Below, in pieces: positions 1 through 6,358 of a DNA stretch of 9,857 nucleotides (within the stretch, counting starts at the first letter, position 1; each line of letters starts with the position of its first letter). The stretch spans positions 1-9,857 of the forward strand of contig JAQUGB010000054.1 in the NCBI GenBank assembly GCA_028684345.1, given 5' to 3'. A program made the position numbers and the translations under genes. This DNA is from Tepidiphilus sp. (GTDB lineage Bacteria > Pseudomonadota > Gammaproteobacteria > Burkholderiales > Rhodocyclaceae). A model generated the notes under the pieces. That model saw nothing but the letters and a program-made list of their open reading frames with translations, searched no databases and was not told the origin of the DNA.

Positions 1-961
1 CGTGCGCCGCGTCGCCCACGAAGACGACGTTGCCATGGACGTAGTCTTCGAGCGTGAGGGCACGGGCGGAATAGACCGAACACCAGTCGAGTTCCCAGGA
101 TTTGCCTTCGTAGCCGATCATCCGGAGATGGGCGTCGATGCGCGCCTCGAGCACCTCGAAGCGCAGCGCCTCCTCCGGCTCTTCGCCCTCCGGCAGGCGG
201 AAGTCGATCCGCCAAATGCCGAAGGGCTGGCGGTGCATCAGCACGGTGTTGCCGGGATTCCATTCGGGATCGAAGAAAGCGAGCCGCTCGGTGGGCAGAT
301 CGAGGTCGATCTTGATGTCGGCGATCACGAAGCGCCCGGTGTAGGAATCCCCGACCAGCGACAGCCCCAGGAGGCTGCGCACGCTCGAGCGGGCGCCGTC
401 GGCGGCGACGAGTCAGTCGGTCGAGAGCGTATATTCCCCGCGGGGCGTGTCGATACGCGCCTCCACCCCATCATCGCGCTGGCTCAGGCCGACGAGCTTG
501 TTGCCCCAGCGCACCTCGACGAGACCGCTGCGGCGCACCTCGTCGAACAGAAACTCTTCGAGGTATTGCTGCTGCAGGTTGATCATGGGGTAGAAGCGGC
601 TGTCCTCGTCGTGCGGCGCCTCCATGCGGAATACCCGCTGCCCGCGATAGTAGGAGTTGCCGAAGCGCCACGGCAGCCCGATTTCGGCGATGCGGCGCGC
701 CACGCCCGCCTGCTGCAGGATCTCCATCGAGCGGCGCGTATAGACGATGGCGCGGCTGCCCTCGCTCACCTGCACTTCCGATTCGAGGATGACGCTGGGG
801 ACGCGGTAACGGGCGAGCAGCAGCGCCAGCGTCATTCCCACGGGCCCAGCGCCAACGATGACCACTTTCTGGCGGGCTTCGGTTTCGCGGGGCAGATAAG
901 GCGGGAAGACCTGGTAGCGATAATAGACGGACTTGCGCGGTTCATCGTTCGGCTGATGCAT
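1..961 (-). pseudogene. FAD-dependent aromatic hydroxylase interrupted by an in-frame TGA; 3' end beyond window
   Basis: Family role: group A flavoprotein monooxygenases (MhpA/PheA type) hydroxylate phenolic rings using FAD, NAD(P)H and O2 in the cytoplasm. Seen: the dinucleotide-binding motif GAGPVG lies at residues 37-42, reading from the ATG at 959-961, which follows a strong GGGGAGGGGGAG ribosome site. A TGA at 413-415 ends the frame after 182 residues. The same frame then stays open to the window edge and encodes the rest of the fold: the DG motif (AADGARS) starts directly after the stop, then HRQ..GIWRIDF, and GDAAH at the edge. In the intact paralogue at 4604-6277 the matching codon is Trp178 (CDWLIAADGARS), so the lesion equals a single TGG to TGA change. 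It is the last visible gene of the VOC-fah-maiA operon, 105 bases after maiA. A GTG 45 bases upstream (1004-1006) is a less likely start. A sequencing error is possible; otherwise this is a fresh pseudogene or a read-through gene. Confidence 0.85.
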
Positions 962-1018
962 CTCCCCCTCCCCGGTGCGGCCGAAAAAGGAACTCCGGGA
1001 GCGCACGACCGGGCGCTC

Positions 1019-1037
1019 CGCAGACGGGCGGTCTGCG
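1019..1037 (-). other. Intercistronic hairpin between maiA and the hydroxylase
   Basis: A perfect 7-bp inverted repeat, CGCAGAC-N5-GTCTGCG, lies in the 105-base gap between maiA and the following hydroxylase gene, which is the largest gap in this operon. No T-run follows it on the minus strand, so it does not look like a factor-independent terminator. A role in mRNA processing or stability is possible but is only inferred. Confidence 0.4.
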
Positions 1038-1066
1038 CCGCCCTGATTGGGATGACAGCGCTGCCC

Positions 1067-1720
1067 TCAGGCAGGCTGCGGTGCATCCGGCTGACGGGCC
1101 GGAGCTGCTTCCTGGAACGCCGGCAATGCTTCGCAGGCTTCGACGACGGCGCGGATGCGCGGGAACGCTTCCAGCGAACAGTCATAGCGCCGGGCGTTGA
1201 AGACCTGTGGCACGAGGCAGCAGTCGGCCAGCGTGGGCGTGTCGCCGTGACAGAAACGGCCGGTGCAGGGATCGTCGAGCAAGCGCTCGAACGTGCCAAG
1301 CCCCCGCTCGATCCAGTACCGGATCCAGTCGAGTTTCTGCTCCTCGCTCGCGCCGAGCCGCTCGGTGAGGTAGCGCAGCACGCCGAGGTTGTTGAGCGGA
1401 TGCGTATCGCAGGCGATCGTCAGCGCCAGGCCGCGCACCCGCGCCCGCCCCAGCGGGTCGGGCGGCAGCAAGGGAGGCTCGGGATGGGTTTCTTCAAGGT
1501 ATTCGATGATGGCGAGCGACTGCACCAGCACTTCGCCCCCGTCGGTCTGCAGCGCCGGCACCAATCCCCCGGGATGGATCGCCCGGTATTCCGGCCGGTG
1601 CTGCTCGCCGCCTTCGCGCAGCAGATGCACCGGCACCGCCTCATAGTCCAGCCCCTTGAGCGCCAATGCGATACGCACGCGATAGGCGGCGGAGCTGCGG
1701 AAGTAGGTGTAGAGTTTCAT
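1067..1720 (-). CDS. maiA: Maleylacetoacetate/maleylpyruvate isomerase (zeta-class glutathione S-transferase)
   Basis: Cytoplasmic glutathione-dependent cis-trans isomerase of 217 residues. Family members convert maleylacetoacetate or maleylpyruvate, made by cleavage of homogentisate or gentisate, to the fumaryl isomer. Seen: the zeta-class active-site signature near the N-terminus (RSSAAYRVRIALALKG, about residues 8-23), the glutathione-binding loop VPAL followed by QSLAIIEYLEE (about 68-78), and an all-helical C-terminal domain with DTHPLNNLGVLRYL and TLADCCLVPQVFNA. The length is normal for the family. The ATG start overlaps the TGA of the upstream FAH-family gene (ATGA at 1717-1720), implying translational coupling, which fits the consecutive reactions the two products perform. 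The exact maleyl substrate cannot be told from the sequence: homogentisate-type, gentisate-type or another para-diol product would all fit. Confidence 0.92.
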   Translation of the reverse strand: MKLYTYFRSSAAYRVRIALALKGLDYEAVPVHLLREGGEQHRPEYRAIHPGGLVPALQTDGGEVLVQSLAIIEYLEETHPEPPLLPPDPLGRARVRGLALTIACDTHPLNNLGVLRYLTERLGASEEQKLDWIRYWIERGLGTFERLLDDPCTGRFCHGDTPTLADCCLVPQVFNARRYDCSLEAFPRIRAVVEACEALPAFQEAAPARQPDAPQPA

Positions 1721-2730
1721 TTCCCCAGCCCCCTCACCCGATTTCGGATGCTGCCGAAGATCGAGGCGCCGCTCGCGTCGTGCATGGCGATCTCGACCGT
1801 GTCGCCATGGCGCATGAAAGGCGTCTGTGGGGCGCCCGATTCGATGGTCTCGTACATGCGCACCTCGGCGATACAGCAGTAGCCCACGCCGCCGTTCTCG
1901 ATCTTGGAGCCGTAGAGTCCGCCCTGCTTGTTGGAGACGGTGCCCGAGCCGACGATGCTGCCGGCCTCCATCTCGCGCGTCTTCGCGGCATGCGCGATGA
2001 GGCGTCCGAAGTCGAAAGTCATGTCGACGCCGGCGTTCGGCCGGCCGAAGGGGCGGCCGTTGTATTGGACTTCGAGCGGCAGGTGCAACTTGCCGTCGCG
2101 CCATGCATCGCCCAGCTCGTCGGGGGTGACCGCCACGGGGCTGAAGCTGGAGGCGGGCTTGGACTGGAAGAATCCGAAACCCTTGGCGAGCTCGCCGGGC
2201 ACGAGGTTGCGCAGGGTGACGTCGTTGACGAGCAGCACGAGGCGGATCGTTTCGAGCGCGGCCTTGGGGTCGATGCCCATCGGCACGTCGCCGGTGATCA
2301 CCGCCACTTCGGCCTCGAAGTCTATCCCCCAGGATTCGTCGGCGACGATGTCGTCGCACGGTCCGATGAAACTGTCGGAGCCCCCTTGGTACATCAGCGG
2401 GTCGTCGTAGAACGAGGCGGGGACTTCGGCCCCCCGCGCCTTGCGCACGAGCTCGACGTGGTTGAGATAGGCCGAGCCGTCGGCCCACTGGTAGGCGCGC
2501 GGCAGCGGGCTGTGGCAGGCGGCGGGGTCGAAAGGACGGGCGTCCTTCAGGGCACCGCGTTCGAGCAACTCGGCGACGAGCGCCAGATCGTCGCGTACTT
2601 CGTCCCAGCGATCGAGTGCCTCCTGCAGCGTGCGGGCGATGGCGCCGACGGGGTAGCAGCGGCCGAGGTCACGGCTGACGACGACGAGCGTGCCGTCGCG
2701 CCCGCCGCTTTTGAGCGTGGCGAGTTTCAT
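1717..2730 (-). CDS. Fumarylacetoacetate hydrolase (FAH) family protein
   Basis: Predicted 337-residue cytoplasmic enzyme that hydrolyses a C-C bond in a fumaryl-beta-diketo acid, giving fumarate plus a shorter acid. Seen: the FAH-fold metal-binding segments, with an acidic pattern in DFEAEVAVITGDVP and the conserved region LIAHAAKTREMEAGSIVGSG followed by TVSNKQGG, plus the N-terminal MKLATLKSGGRDGTLVVVSRD typical of bacterial fumarylacetoacetase-like proteins. The length matches the roughly 330-residue bacterial type rather than the longer eukaryotic form. The start at 2728-2730 has GGAG about 11 bases upstream and a 22-base gap to the VOC gene; an upstream in-frame start would run back into the VOC gene and lacks family-like sequence. 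Its position just before maiA supports isomerase plus hydrolase steps of a para-diol ring-cleavage route. Substrate specificity (fumarylacetoacetate, fumarylpyruvate or an analogue) is unresolved. Confidence 0.9.
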   Translation of the reverse strand: MKLATLKSGGRDGTLVVVSRDLGRCYPVGAIARTLQEALDRWDEVRDDLALVAELLERGALKDARPFDPAACHSPLPRAYQWADGSAYLNHVELVRKARGAEVPASFYDDPLMYQGGSDSFIGPCDDIVADESWGIDFEAEVAVITGDVPMGIDPKAALETIRLVLLVNDVTLRNLVPGELAKGFGFFQSKPASSFSPVAVTPDELGDAWRDGKLHLPLEVQYNGRPFGRPNAGVDMTFDFGRLIAHAAKTREMEAGSIVGSGTVSNKQGGLYGSKIENGGVGYCCIAEVRMYETIESGAPQTPFMRHGDTVEIAMHDASGASIFGSIRNRVRGLGK

Positions 2731-2752
2731 CGGTCGGAAATCTCCAAAGGAT

Positions 2753-3307
2753 TCAGGCGAGCGGGAACATCTCTTTGTAGCGGCCGTCGTGCATCCAGCG
2801 CGCATGCTTGGGCGCTTTCTTCGTCTTCGACCACTCCTCAAGCATCTCCCATTTCACCTCGTCGAGCGCCTCTAGCATGCCCGGTCGTAGCGTATTGCAG
2901 GCGAGCTCGAGGCGATGGCCATTCGGATCGAAGAAGTAGATGGACTGGAAGAGGGCGTGATCGACCGGGCCGATCACTTCGATGCCGTCGGCCTCGAGCC
3001 GCTCTTTCGTCGCCAGCAGGTCTTCCATCGAGGCAACCTCGAGCGCGAGATGCTGGGTCCAGGCCGGGGTATTGGGATCGTGACCCATCGGCGGCCGCGT
3101 GGGCAGCTCGAAGAAAGCGAGCACGTTGCCATTGCCGGCATCGAGGAAGATGTGCATGTACGGATCCGGCTCTTTCGTCGAGGGAACCTGGTCTTCGGCG
3201 ATCGACAGGATCAGATTCATGCCGAGGTATTTTTCATACCAGCGGGCGGTTTCGAGGGCGTCCTTGCAGCGATAGGCGGCGTGATGGATTTTCTGGATGA
3301 GTGCCAT
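2753..3307 (-). CDS. VOC-family metalloenzyme, candidate ring-cleavage dioxygenase
   Basis: A 184-residue single-module vicinal oxygen chelate (glyoxalase/bleomycin-resistance/dioxygenase) protein. Seen: two paired beta-alpha-beta-beta-beta halves, with candidate metal ligands His8 or His9 (KIHHAAYRC), His86 (WTQHLALEV) and Glu134 (FDPNGHRLELA), the two-His-one-carboxylate pattern of metal-dependent VOC enzymes. A charged helical tail (about 142-184) extends past the fold. It is first in the operon, ahead of the FAH-family hydrolase, maiA and a hydroxylase, and no cupin dioxygenase is present, so ring cleavage is an attractive role; single-domain extradiol dioxygenases of about this size are known. 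Alternatives are a glyoxalase-like isomerase or an accessory protein. The start at 3305-3307 has GGAGGAAG upstream. An upstream ATG at 3364 would overlap the predicted promoter -10 and is rejected. Confidence 0.82.
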   Translation of the reverse strand: MALIQKIHHAAYRCKDALETARWYEKYLGMNLILSIAEDQVPSTKEPDPYMHIFLDAGNGNVLAFFELPTRPPMGHDPNTPAWTQHLALEVASMEDLLATKERLEADGIEVIGPVDHALFQSIYFFDPNGHRLELACNTLRPGMLEALDEVKWEMLEEWSKTKKAPKHARWMHDGRYKEMFPLA

Positions 3308-3326
3308 GGCGTCTTCCTCCGTGTGG

Positions 3327-3347
3327 GGCCGGATAGTTCCTCCGGTC
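3327..3347 (-). other. Small inverted repeat in the VOC leader
   Basis: CCGGA-TAGTTCC-TCCGG (3329-3345) can fold in the predicted 5' leader of the VOC operon just upstream of its Shine-Dalgarno site. On the transcript side the repeat itself contains a GGAGGAAC string resembling a ribosome site. Its function is unknown and it may be fortuitous. Confidence 0.25.
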
Positions 3348-3358
3348 ATCAGTCGTGC

Positions 3359-3387
3359 TTGCATTGTATTGCCGAAAAACTTATAGT
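3359..3387 (+). promoter_or_regulatory. Predicted lysR promoter, overlapping the divergent operon promoter
   Basis: TTGCAT (3359-3364, three of six consensus positions) and TATAGT (3382-3387, five of six) are separated by 17 bases. The two elements lie almost exactly on top of the opposing promoter's -10 and -35, so RNA polymerase could occupy only one at a time. This is typical of autoregulated LysR genes and their divergent targets. Confidence 0.5.
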
Positions 3388-3392
3388 TTCAA
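3363..3392 (-). promoter_or_regulatory. Predicted sigma70 promoter of the VOC-fah-maiA operon
   Basis: On the minus strand TTGAAA (3387-3392) is followed after 18 bases by TACAAT (3363-3368). Each hexamer matches the sigma70 consensus at five of six positions. Transcription would begin around 3356, giving a leader of about 50 bases before the VOC start codon. Confidence 0.6.
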
Positions 3393-3406
3393 CGGTTTTT
3401 TTCGAT

Positions 3407-3416
3407 CGATTAATCG
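3407..3416. promoter_or_regulatory. Palindrome upstream of lysR, candidate operator
   Basis: CGATTAATCG is a perfect 10-bp palindrome 9 bases before the lysR start codon, in an AT-rich island of the 118-base intergenic region. It lies downstream of the predicted lysR start site, where a bound repressor could block lysR expression. LysR-family T-N11-A symmetry does not match it cleanly, so the assignment is tentative. Confidence 0.3.
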
Positions 3417-3425
3417 GACGGGACG

Positions 3426-4334
3426 ATGAATGTCACCCTGCGTCAGTTGCGCGCTTTTCTTGCGGTCGCACGGTTCGGTAGTTTCACCGTCGCCGCCGAG
3501 CATCTGTACACCACGCAGTCGGCCTTGAGCGGTTCGATCAAGGAGCTGGAGAATGCCTTGGGCGTGCAGCTTTTCGACCGCAGCACCCGGCGCGTGCAGC
3601 TCACCGAGGTCGGGCGCGAACTTTATCCGCTGGTGGAGAAAATCCTGGCCGATCTGGACGCCGTGCTGCACGAAGTGGCCACGCTCAAGGCGCTCAAGCG
3701 CGGCATCGTGCGCATCGCCGCGCCGCAGCTGATGGCGGCCACCCTGCTGCCAGAAGTGCTCGCGAGCTTCACGCGCGAGTTTCCGCACGTGGCGATCCGC
3801 CTCATCGACTGCGGCGTGGAATCGGTCCCGGCCTGCGTGTTCTCGGGCGAGGCCGACCTGGGCGTGGGGCCGGAGCGTGACGTACCCGGCGAAATCGAGG
3901 CGGAGCTCCTGTTCGTTCAGCCCTTTCACGTCGTCTTTCCGCCGGGCCATCCCCTCGCGGCGCAGGAGGTAGTGCCGTGGCGGCGGCTGGCGGAGTTTCC
4001 CCTCATCACCTTGCAGGGGCAATTCACGGAGAAACTCTCGCGGGACCTGCATGAGGTGGTGCGCGACCTCGATCTGCATCCGGATACGACCGTGGCCTTC
4101 ATGTCGACGGCGCTCGCCATGGTGTCGATCGGCCTGGGGGTGACGATCTGCGTCTCCTATGCAGAACCCATGGTGCGCCGCTATGGCCTGGAAATGCGGC
4201 GTCTGACCGAGCCGGACGTGCATCGCCGATTCTTCGTCTTCACGCGGCACGGCCGGGCGCTGTCGCCGGCCGCCGAGGCGTTCCGCACCCATCTGCGGCG
4301 CTTCGTCGGCAACGGCACGGGGCCCGCAGCGTGA
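3426..4334 (+). CDS. LysR-family transcriptional regulator
   Basis: A 302-residue LysR-type regulator, normal length for the family. Seen: an N-terminal winged helix-turn-helix at about residues 1-60 (LRQLRAFLAVARFGSFTVAA followed by QSALSGSIKELENALGVQLF), a linker helix, then a periplasmic-binding-protein-like effector domain from about residue 90 (VRIAAPQLMAATLLPEVL onward). Family members usually activate a divergent catabolic operon when a pathway intermediate binds and repress their own gene. Here the divergent target is the VOC-fah-maiA-hydroxylase operon, 118 bases away. The 3' end converges on the DUF2783 gene with 15 bases between stop codons and no visible terminator, so read-through antisense transcription could link the two operons. 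The ribosome site is weak (GGACGGGACG). The effector is unknown. Confidence 0.93.
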   Translation: MNVTLRQLRAFLAVARFGSFTVAAEHLYTTQSALSGSIKELENALGVQLFDRSTRRVQLTEVGRELYPLVEKILADLDAVLHEVATLKALKRGIVRIAAPQLMAATLLPEVLASFTREFPHVAIRLIDCGVESVPACVFSGEADLGVGPERDVPGEIEAELLFVQPFHVVFPPGHPLAAQEVVPWRRLAEFPLITLQGQFTEKLSRDLHEVVRDLDLHPDTTVAFMSTALAMVSIGLGVTICVSYAEPMVRRYGLEMRRLTEPDVHRRFFVFTRHGRALSPAAEAFRTHLRRFVGNGTGPAA

Positions 4335-4349
4335 TGCTCCGGCCGCGCC

Positions 4350-4583
4350 TCAGCCGCCCACGACGTCTTCGCGCGCGAGACGGATCGCCTCGCGCAGCAG
4401 ATCGACGTCGCCGACGTGGTTGGCGAGCAGCAGCACGAGGCGGGCGTTCACCAGAGCGCTCTGTTCCTCGTCGAGGTCGCGGTGCGCCTCGATGAGCGCC
4501 TCGTAGAAAGCATCGCCCGCTTCATACCCGTAGAAAGTGCGGGTACGGGGTTCGCGGAAATTGTATTCCAGAGTGATCATCAT
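4350..4583 (-). CDS. DUF2783-type small protein
   Basis: A 77-residue protein that resembles the uncharacterised DUF2783 family, small proteins I recall being encoded beside FAD-dependent aromatic monooxygenases; the match is by eye. Seen: a short N-terminal beta-like segment (LEYNFREPRTRTFYG) followed by two or three amphipathic helices rich in Glu, Asp, Leu and Arg, and no signal peptide, cysteine pair or metal motif. It begins 20 bases after the hydroxylase stop, with a strong AGAGGAGGAGAGG ribosome site, so it is co-expressed with the hydroxylase. Two adjacent ATG codons (4578-4583) could each start it. A role as a partner, stabiliser or assembly factor of the hydroxylase is inferred only from gene order. 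Confidence 0.8.
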   Translation of the reverse strand: MMITLEYNFREPRTRTFYGYEAGDAFYEALIEAHRDLDEEQSALVNARLVLLLANHVGDVDLLREAIRLAREDVVGG

Positions 4584-4603
4584 CCTCTCCTCCTCTCTTG
4601 CAT

Positions 4604-6277
4604 TCAGGCACGCTGACCGCTGGCACGGCGCAGCGCGGCCTCGATCGCGGCAGGGTCGAAGCGGCGCCAGCGGGCGGCGACGTGCTGATCGGGGCGAACG
4701 AGATAAACGGTGCCCGGTTGCAGGTCGTAGCGCTCGCGCACTCTCCCCTTGACGTCGTGCAGGGTCTCGATGCCGCCGGGCGCGCCACCCTCGCGGGCGA
4801 TGACGATCGGCTCGACGGGAATCGCCCCACGGCGCAGGGCGGCGAGCCCTTCGGCGGTGGCGGCATCGAGCGCGGCCGCATCGTCGAGTGCGATCATGAG
4901 CCGGAAGCCCTGACCGAAGTGCGGCAGCAGCCAGGGCGAGCCGCCGCCGGCAGCGGCCACGGGGGCATCGTCCATCGGCGCGCCGGGCACCATGCGGCCG
5001 GCAAAGGCGTCGGCATCGGCCGTATTGAGGGGGGAGTCGACATAGAACGAGGGCACCGACAGCCGGCCGGAATTGACCAGCCCCCGGGCGAAGGGGTGGT
5101 GCCGGGCCAGACCGAGCACGGCATTGCGGAACGTCTTGCTGACGTTGCCCTTGGGGGTGATGAAGTCGGTCGAGCGCGTGGAGTTGCGGATGTTCTCATC
5201 GGCAGCATAGGTGCGCTCGTCGCTATAGGTATCGAGCAGGGCCGCGGGCGCCTTGCCCTGCATCACCAGTTCGAGCTTCCAGCCGAGGTTGTCGACGTCC
5301 TGGATGCCGGAATTGGCGCCACGCGCCCCGAAGGGCGAGACCTGGTGCGCCGAATCGCCGACGAAGAGCACGCGCCCATGGTTGAAGCGCTTCATGCGGC
5401 GGCACTGGAAGGTGTAGACGCTCACCCATTCGAGCTCGAATTCGCGGTCGTCACCGAGCATGGCGCGGATGCGGGGGATGACGCGCTCGGGCTTTTTCTC
5501 TTCCTCCGGATCGGCGTCCCAGCCGAGCTGGAAGTCGATGCGCCACACGTCGTCGGCCTGGCGGTGCAGCAATACGGACTGACCGGGGTGAAACGGCGGG
5601 TCGAACCAGAACCAGCGCTCCGGCGGGAAGTCGGCCTTCATGACGACGTCGGCGATGAGGAACCGGTCCATGAAGATCTTGCCTTCGATGTCCAGGCCGA
5701 GCATGCGCCGGATGGGACTGCGCGCACCGTCGGCGGCGATCAGCCAGTCGCAGGACAGGGCATAGGCCCCGGCGGGTGTCTCGACGCGCACCGTGACGGC
5801 GTCTTCGCCGGGCGTGACACCGATCACGGTGCTCTTCCAGCGCAGATCGATGTTGGGTAGCTCGCGGGCGCGGTCGATCAGGTATTCTTCGAGATAGTAT
5901 TGCTGCAGGTTCACCATGCCGGGACGGTGATGATCCGGCTCCGGCACCAGGTTGAAGCGAAAGACTTCCTCGTCACGAAAGAAGGTGCGGCCGACGTTCC
6001 ACGACACACCTTTTTGCACCACGCGCTCGCCCACGCCGTAGCGGTCGAGGATCTCGAGCGCGCGCTTGGCATAGCACACGCCGCGCGAGCCGATGCTCAC
6101 GGTGTCGTCTTCGTCGAGCACCACCACCGGGATGTTGCGCTGCGCCAGATCGATGGCGGCGCTCAGGCCCACCGGCCCAGCGCCGACCACGATCACCGGC
6201 ACGTGCCGGGTTTGCGGGGAATCCAGCTCGGCTGGACGCACGAACGGGAACTTGGGATACTGATATGTTTTCAGCAC
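4604..6277 (-). CDS. FAD-dependent aromatic hydroxylase (MhpA/PheA-like), complete
   Basis: A 557-residue group A flavoprotein monooxygenase predicted to hydroxylate a phenolic ring using FAD, NAD(P)H and O2. Seen: FAD-binding GAGPVG at residues 32-37, the DG motif (AADGARS) at 181-187, the second FAD motif GDSAH at 307-311 followed by SPFGARGANSGIQDVDNLGW (314-333), and a C-terminal thioredoxin-like domain (about 430-550) ending in GTVYLVRPDQHVAARW. The N-terminal extension (MLKTYQYPKFPFVRPAELDS) is shared in outline with the interrupted paralogue at 1-961. The start codon is GTG (6275-6277) behind an unusually strong AAAGGAGGAGGAAA ribosome site. It is the middle gene of the MBL-hydroxylase-DUF2783 operon. 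Similarity to 3-(3-hydroxyphenyl)propionate hydroxylase is at family level only; the true substrate is unknown. Confidence 0.92.
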   Translation of the reverse strand: MLKTYQYPKFPFVRPAELDSPQTRHVPVIVVGAGPVGLSAAIDLAQRNIPVVVLDEDDTVSIGSRGVCYAKRALEILDRYGVGERVVQKGVSWNVGRTFFRDEEVFRFNLVPEPDHHRPGMVNLQQYYLEEYLIDRARELPNIDLRWKSTVIGVTPGEDAVTVRVETPAGAYALSCDWLIAADGARSPIRRMLGLDIEGKIFMDRFLIADVVMKADFPPERWFWFDPPFHPGQSVLLHRQADDVWRIDFQLGWDADPEEEKKPERVIPRIRAMLGDDREFELEWVSVYTFQCRRMKRFNHGRVLFVGDSAHQVSPFGARGANSGIQDVDNLGWKLELVMQGKAPAALLDTYSDERTYAADENIRNSTRSTDFITPKGNVSKTFRNAVLGLARHHPFARGLVNSGRLSVPSFYVDSPLNTADADAFAGRMVPGAPMDDAPVAAAGGGSPWLLPHFGQGFRLMIALDDAAALDAATAEGLAALRRGAIPVEPIVIAREGGAPGGIETLHDVKGRVRERYDLQPGTVYLVRPDQHVAARWRRFDPAAIEAALRRASGQRA

Positions 6278-6320
6278 GGTTTCCTCCTCCTTTGGCGTGG
6301 TCTTCGCCCTCGTCTCTCGC

Positions 6321-6344
6321 GGGCGCGGCTGCGTGGCCGCGCCT
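6321..6344 (-). other. Strong intercistronic hairpin between the MBL and hydroxylase genes
   Basis: GGCGCGGC-N6-GCCGCGCC forms a perfect 8-bp GC stem (6322-6343), plus one possible G-U pair, in the 81-base gap between the MBL-fold gene and the hydroxylase. No U-run follows on the minus strand, so termination is unlikely. On the plus strand a T-rich stretch follows, but no plus-strand gene ends here. Segmental mRNA stabilisation or processing is a possible role. Confidence 0.45.
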
Positions 6345-6358
6345 CTGCTTTTCCCGTT

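Noticed and set aside
413..415. Selenocysteine or TGA-to-Trp recoding
   Set aside because: The paralogue has Trp, not Cys, at this position, and all nine other visible stops are TGA. I saw no obvious selenocysteine-type stem-loop after the codon, though I did not fold the region.
2..1882. Long plus-strand open frame opposite the hydroxylase and maiA genes
   Set aside because: It is antisense to genes with clear motifs, has no recognisable domain, and is the kind of open frame expected opposite GC-rich coding sequence.
1666..3300. Plus-strand open frame of 544 codons opposite the FAH and VOC genes
   Set aside because: Shadow frame: low-complexity Arg/Ala/Gly-rich composition, no ribosome site, and two well-supported genes on the other strand.
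3381..4292. Minus-strand open frame opposite lysR
   Set aside because: LysR on the plus strand has its full helix-turn-helix and effector domain; the opposite frame has no family features and would cross the promoter region.
4335..4349. Bidirectional terminator between lysR and the DUF2783 gene
   Set aside because: Only 15 bases separate the stops, and I see no stem with flanking T-runs in or around them.
6321..6355. Plus-strand terminator (GC stem followed by a T-rich stretch)
   Set aside because: No plus-strand gene ends here, and the T-rich stretch is interrupted; it is better treated as an intercistronic hairpin of the minus-strand operon.
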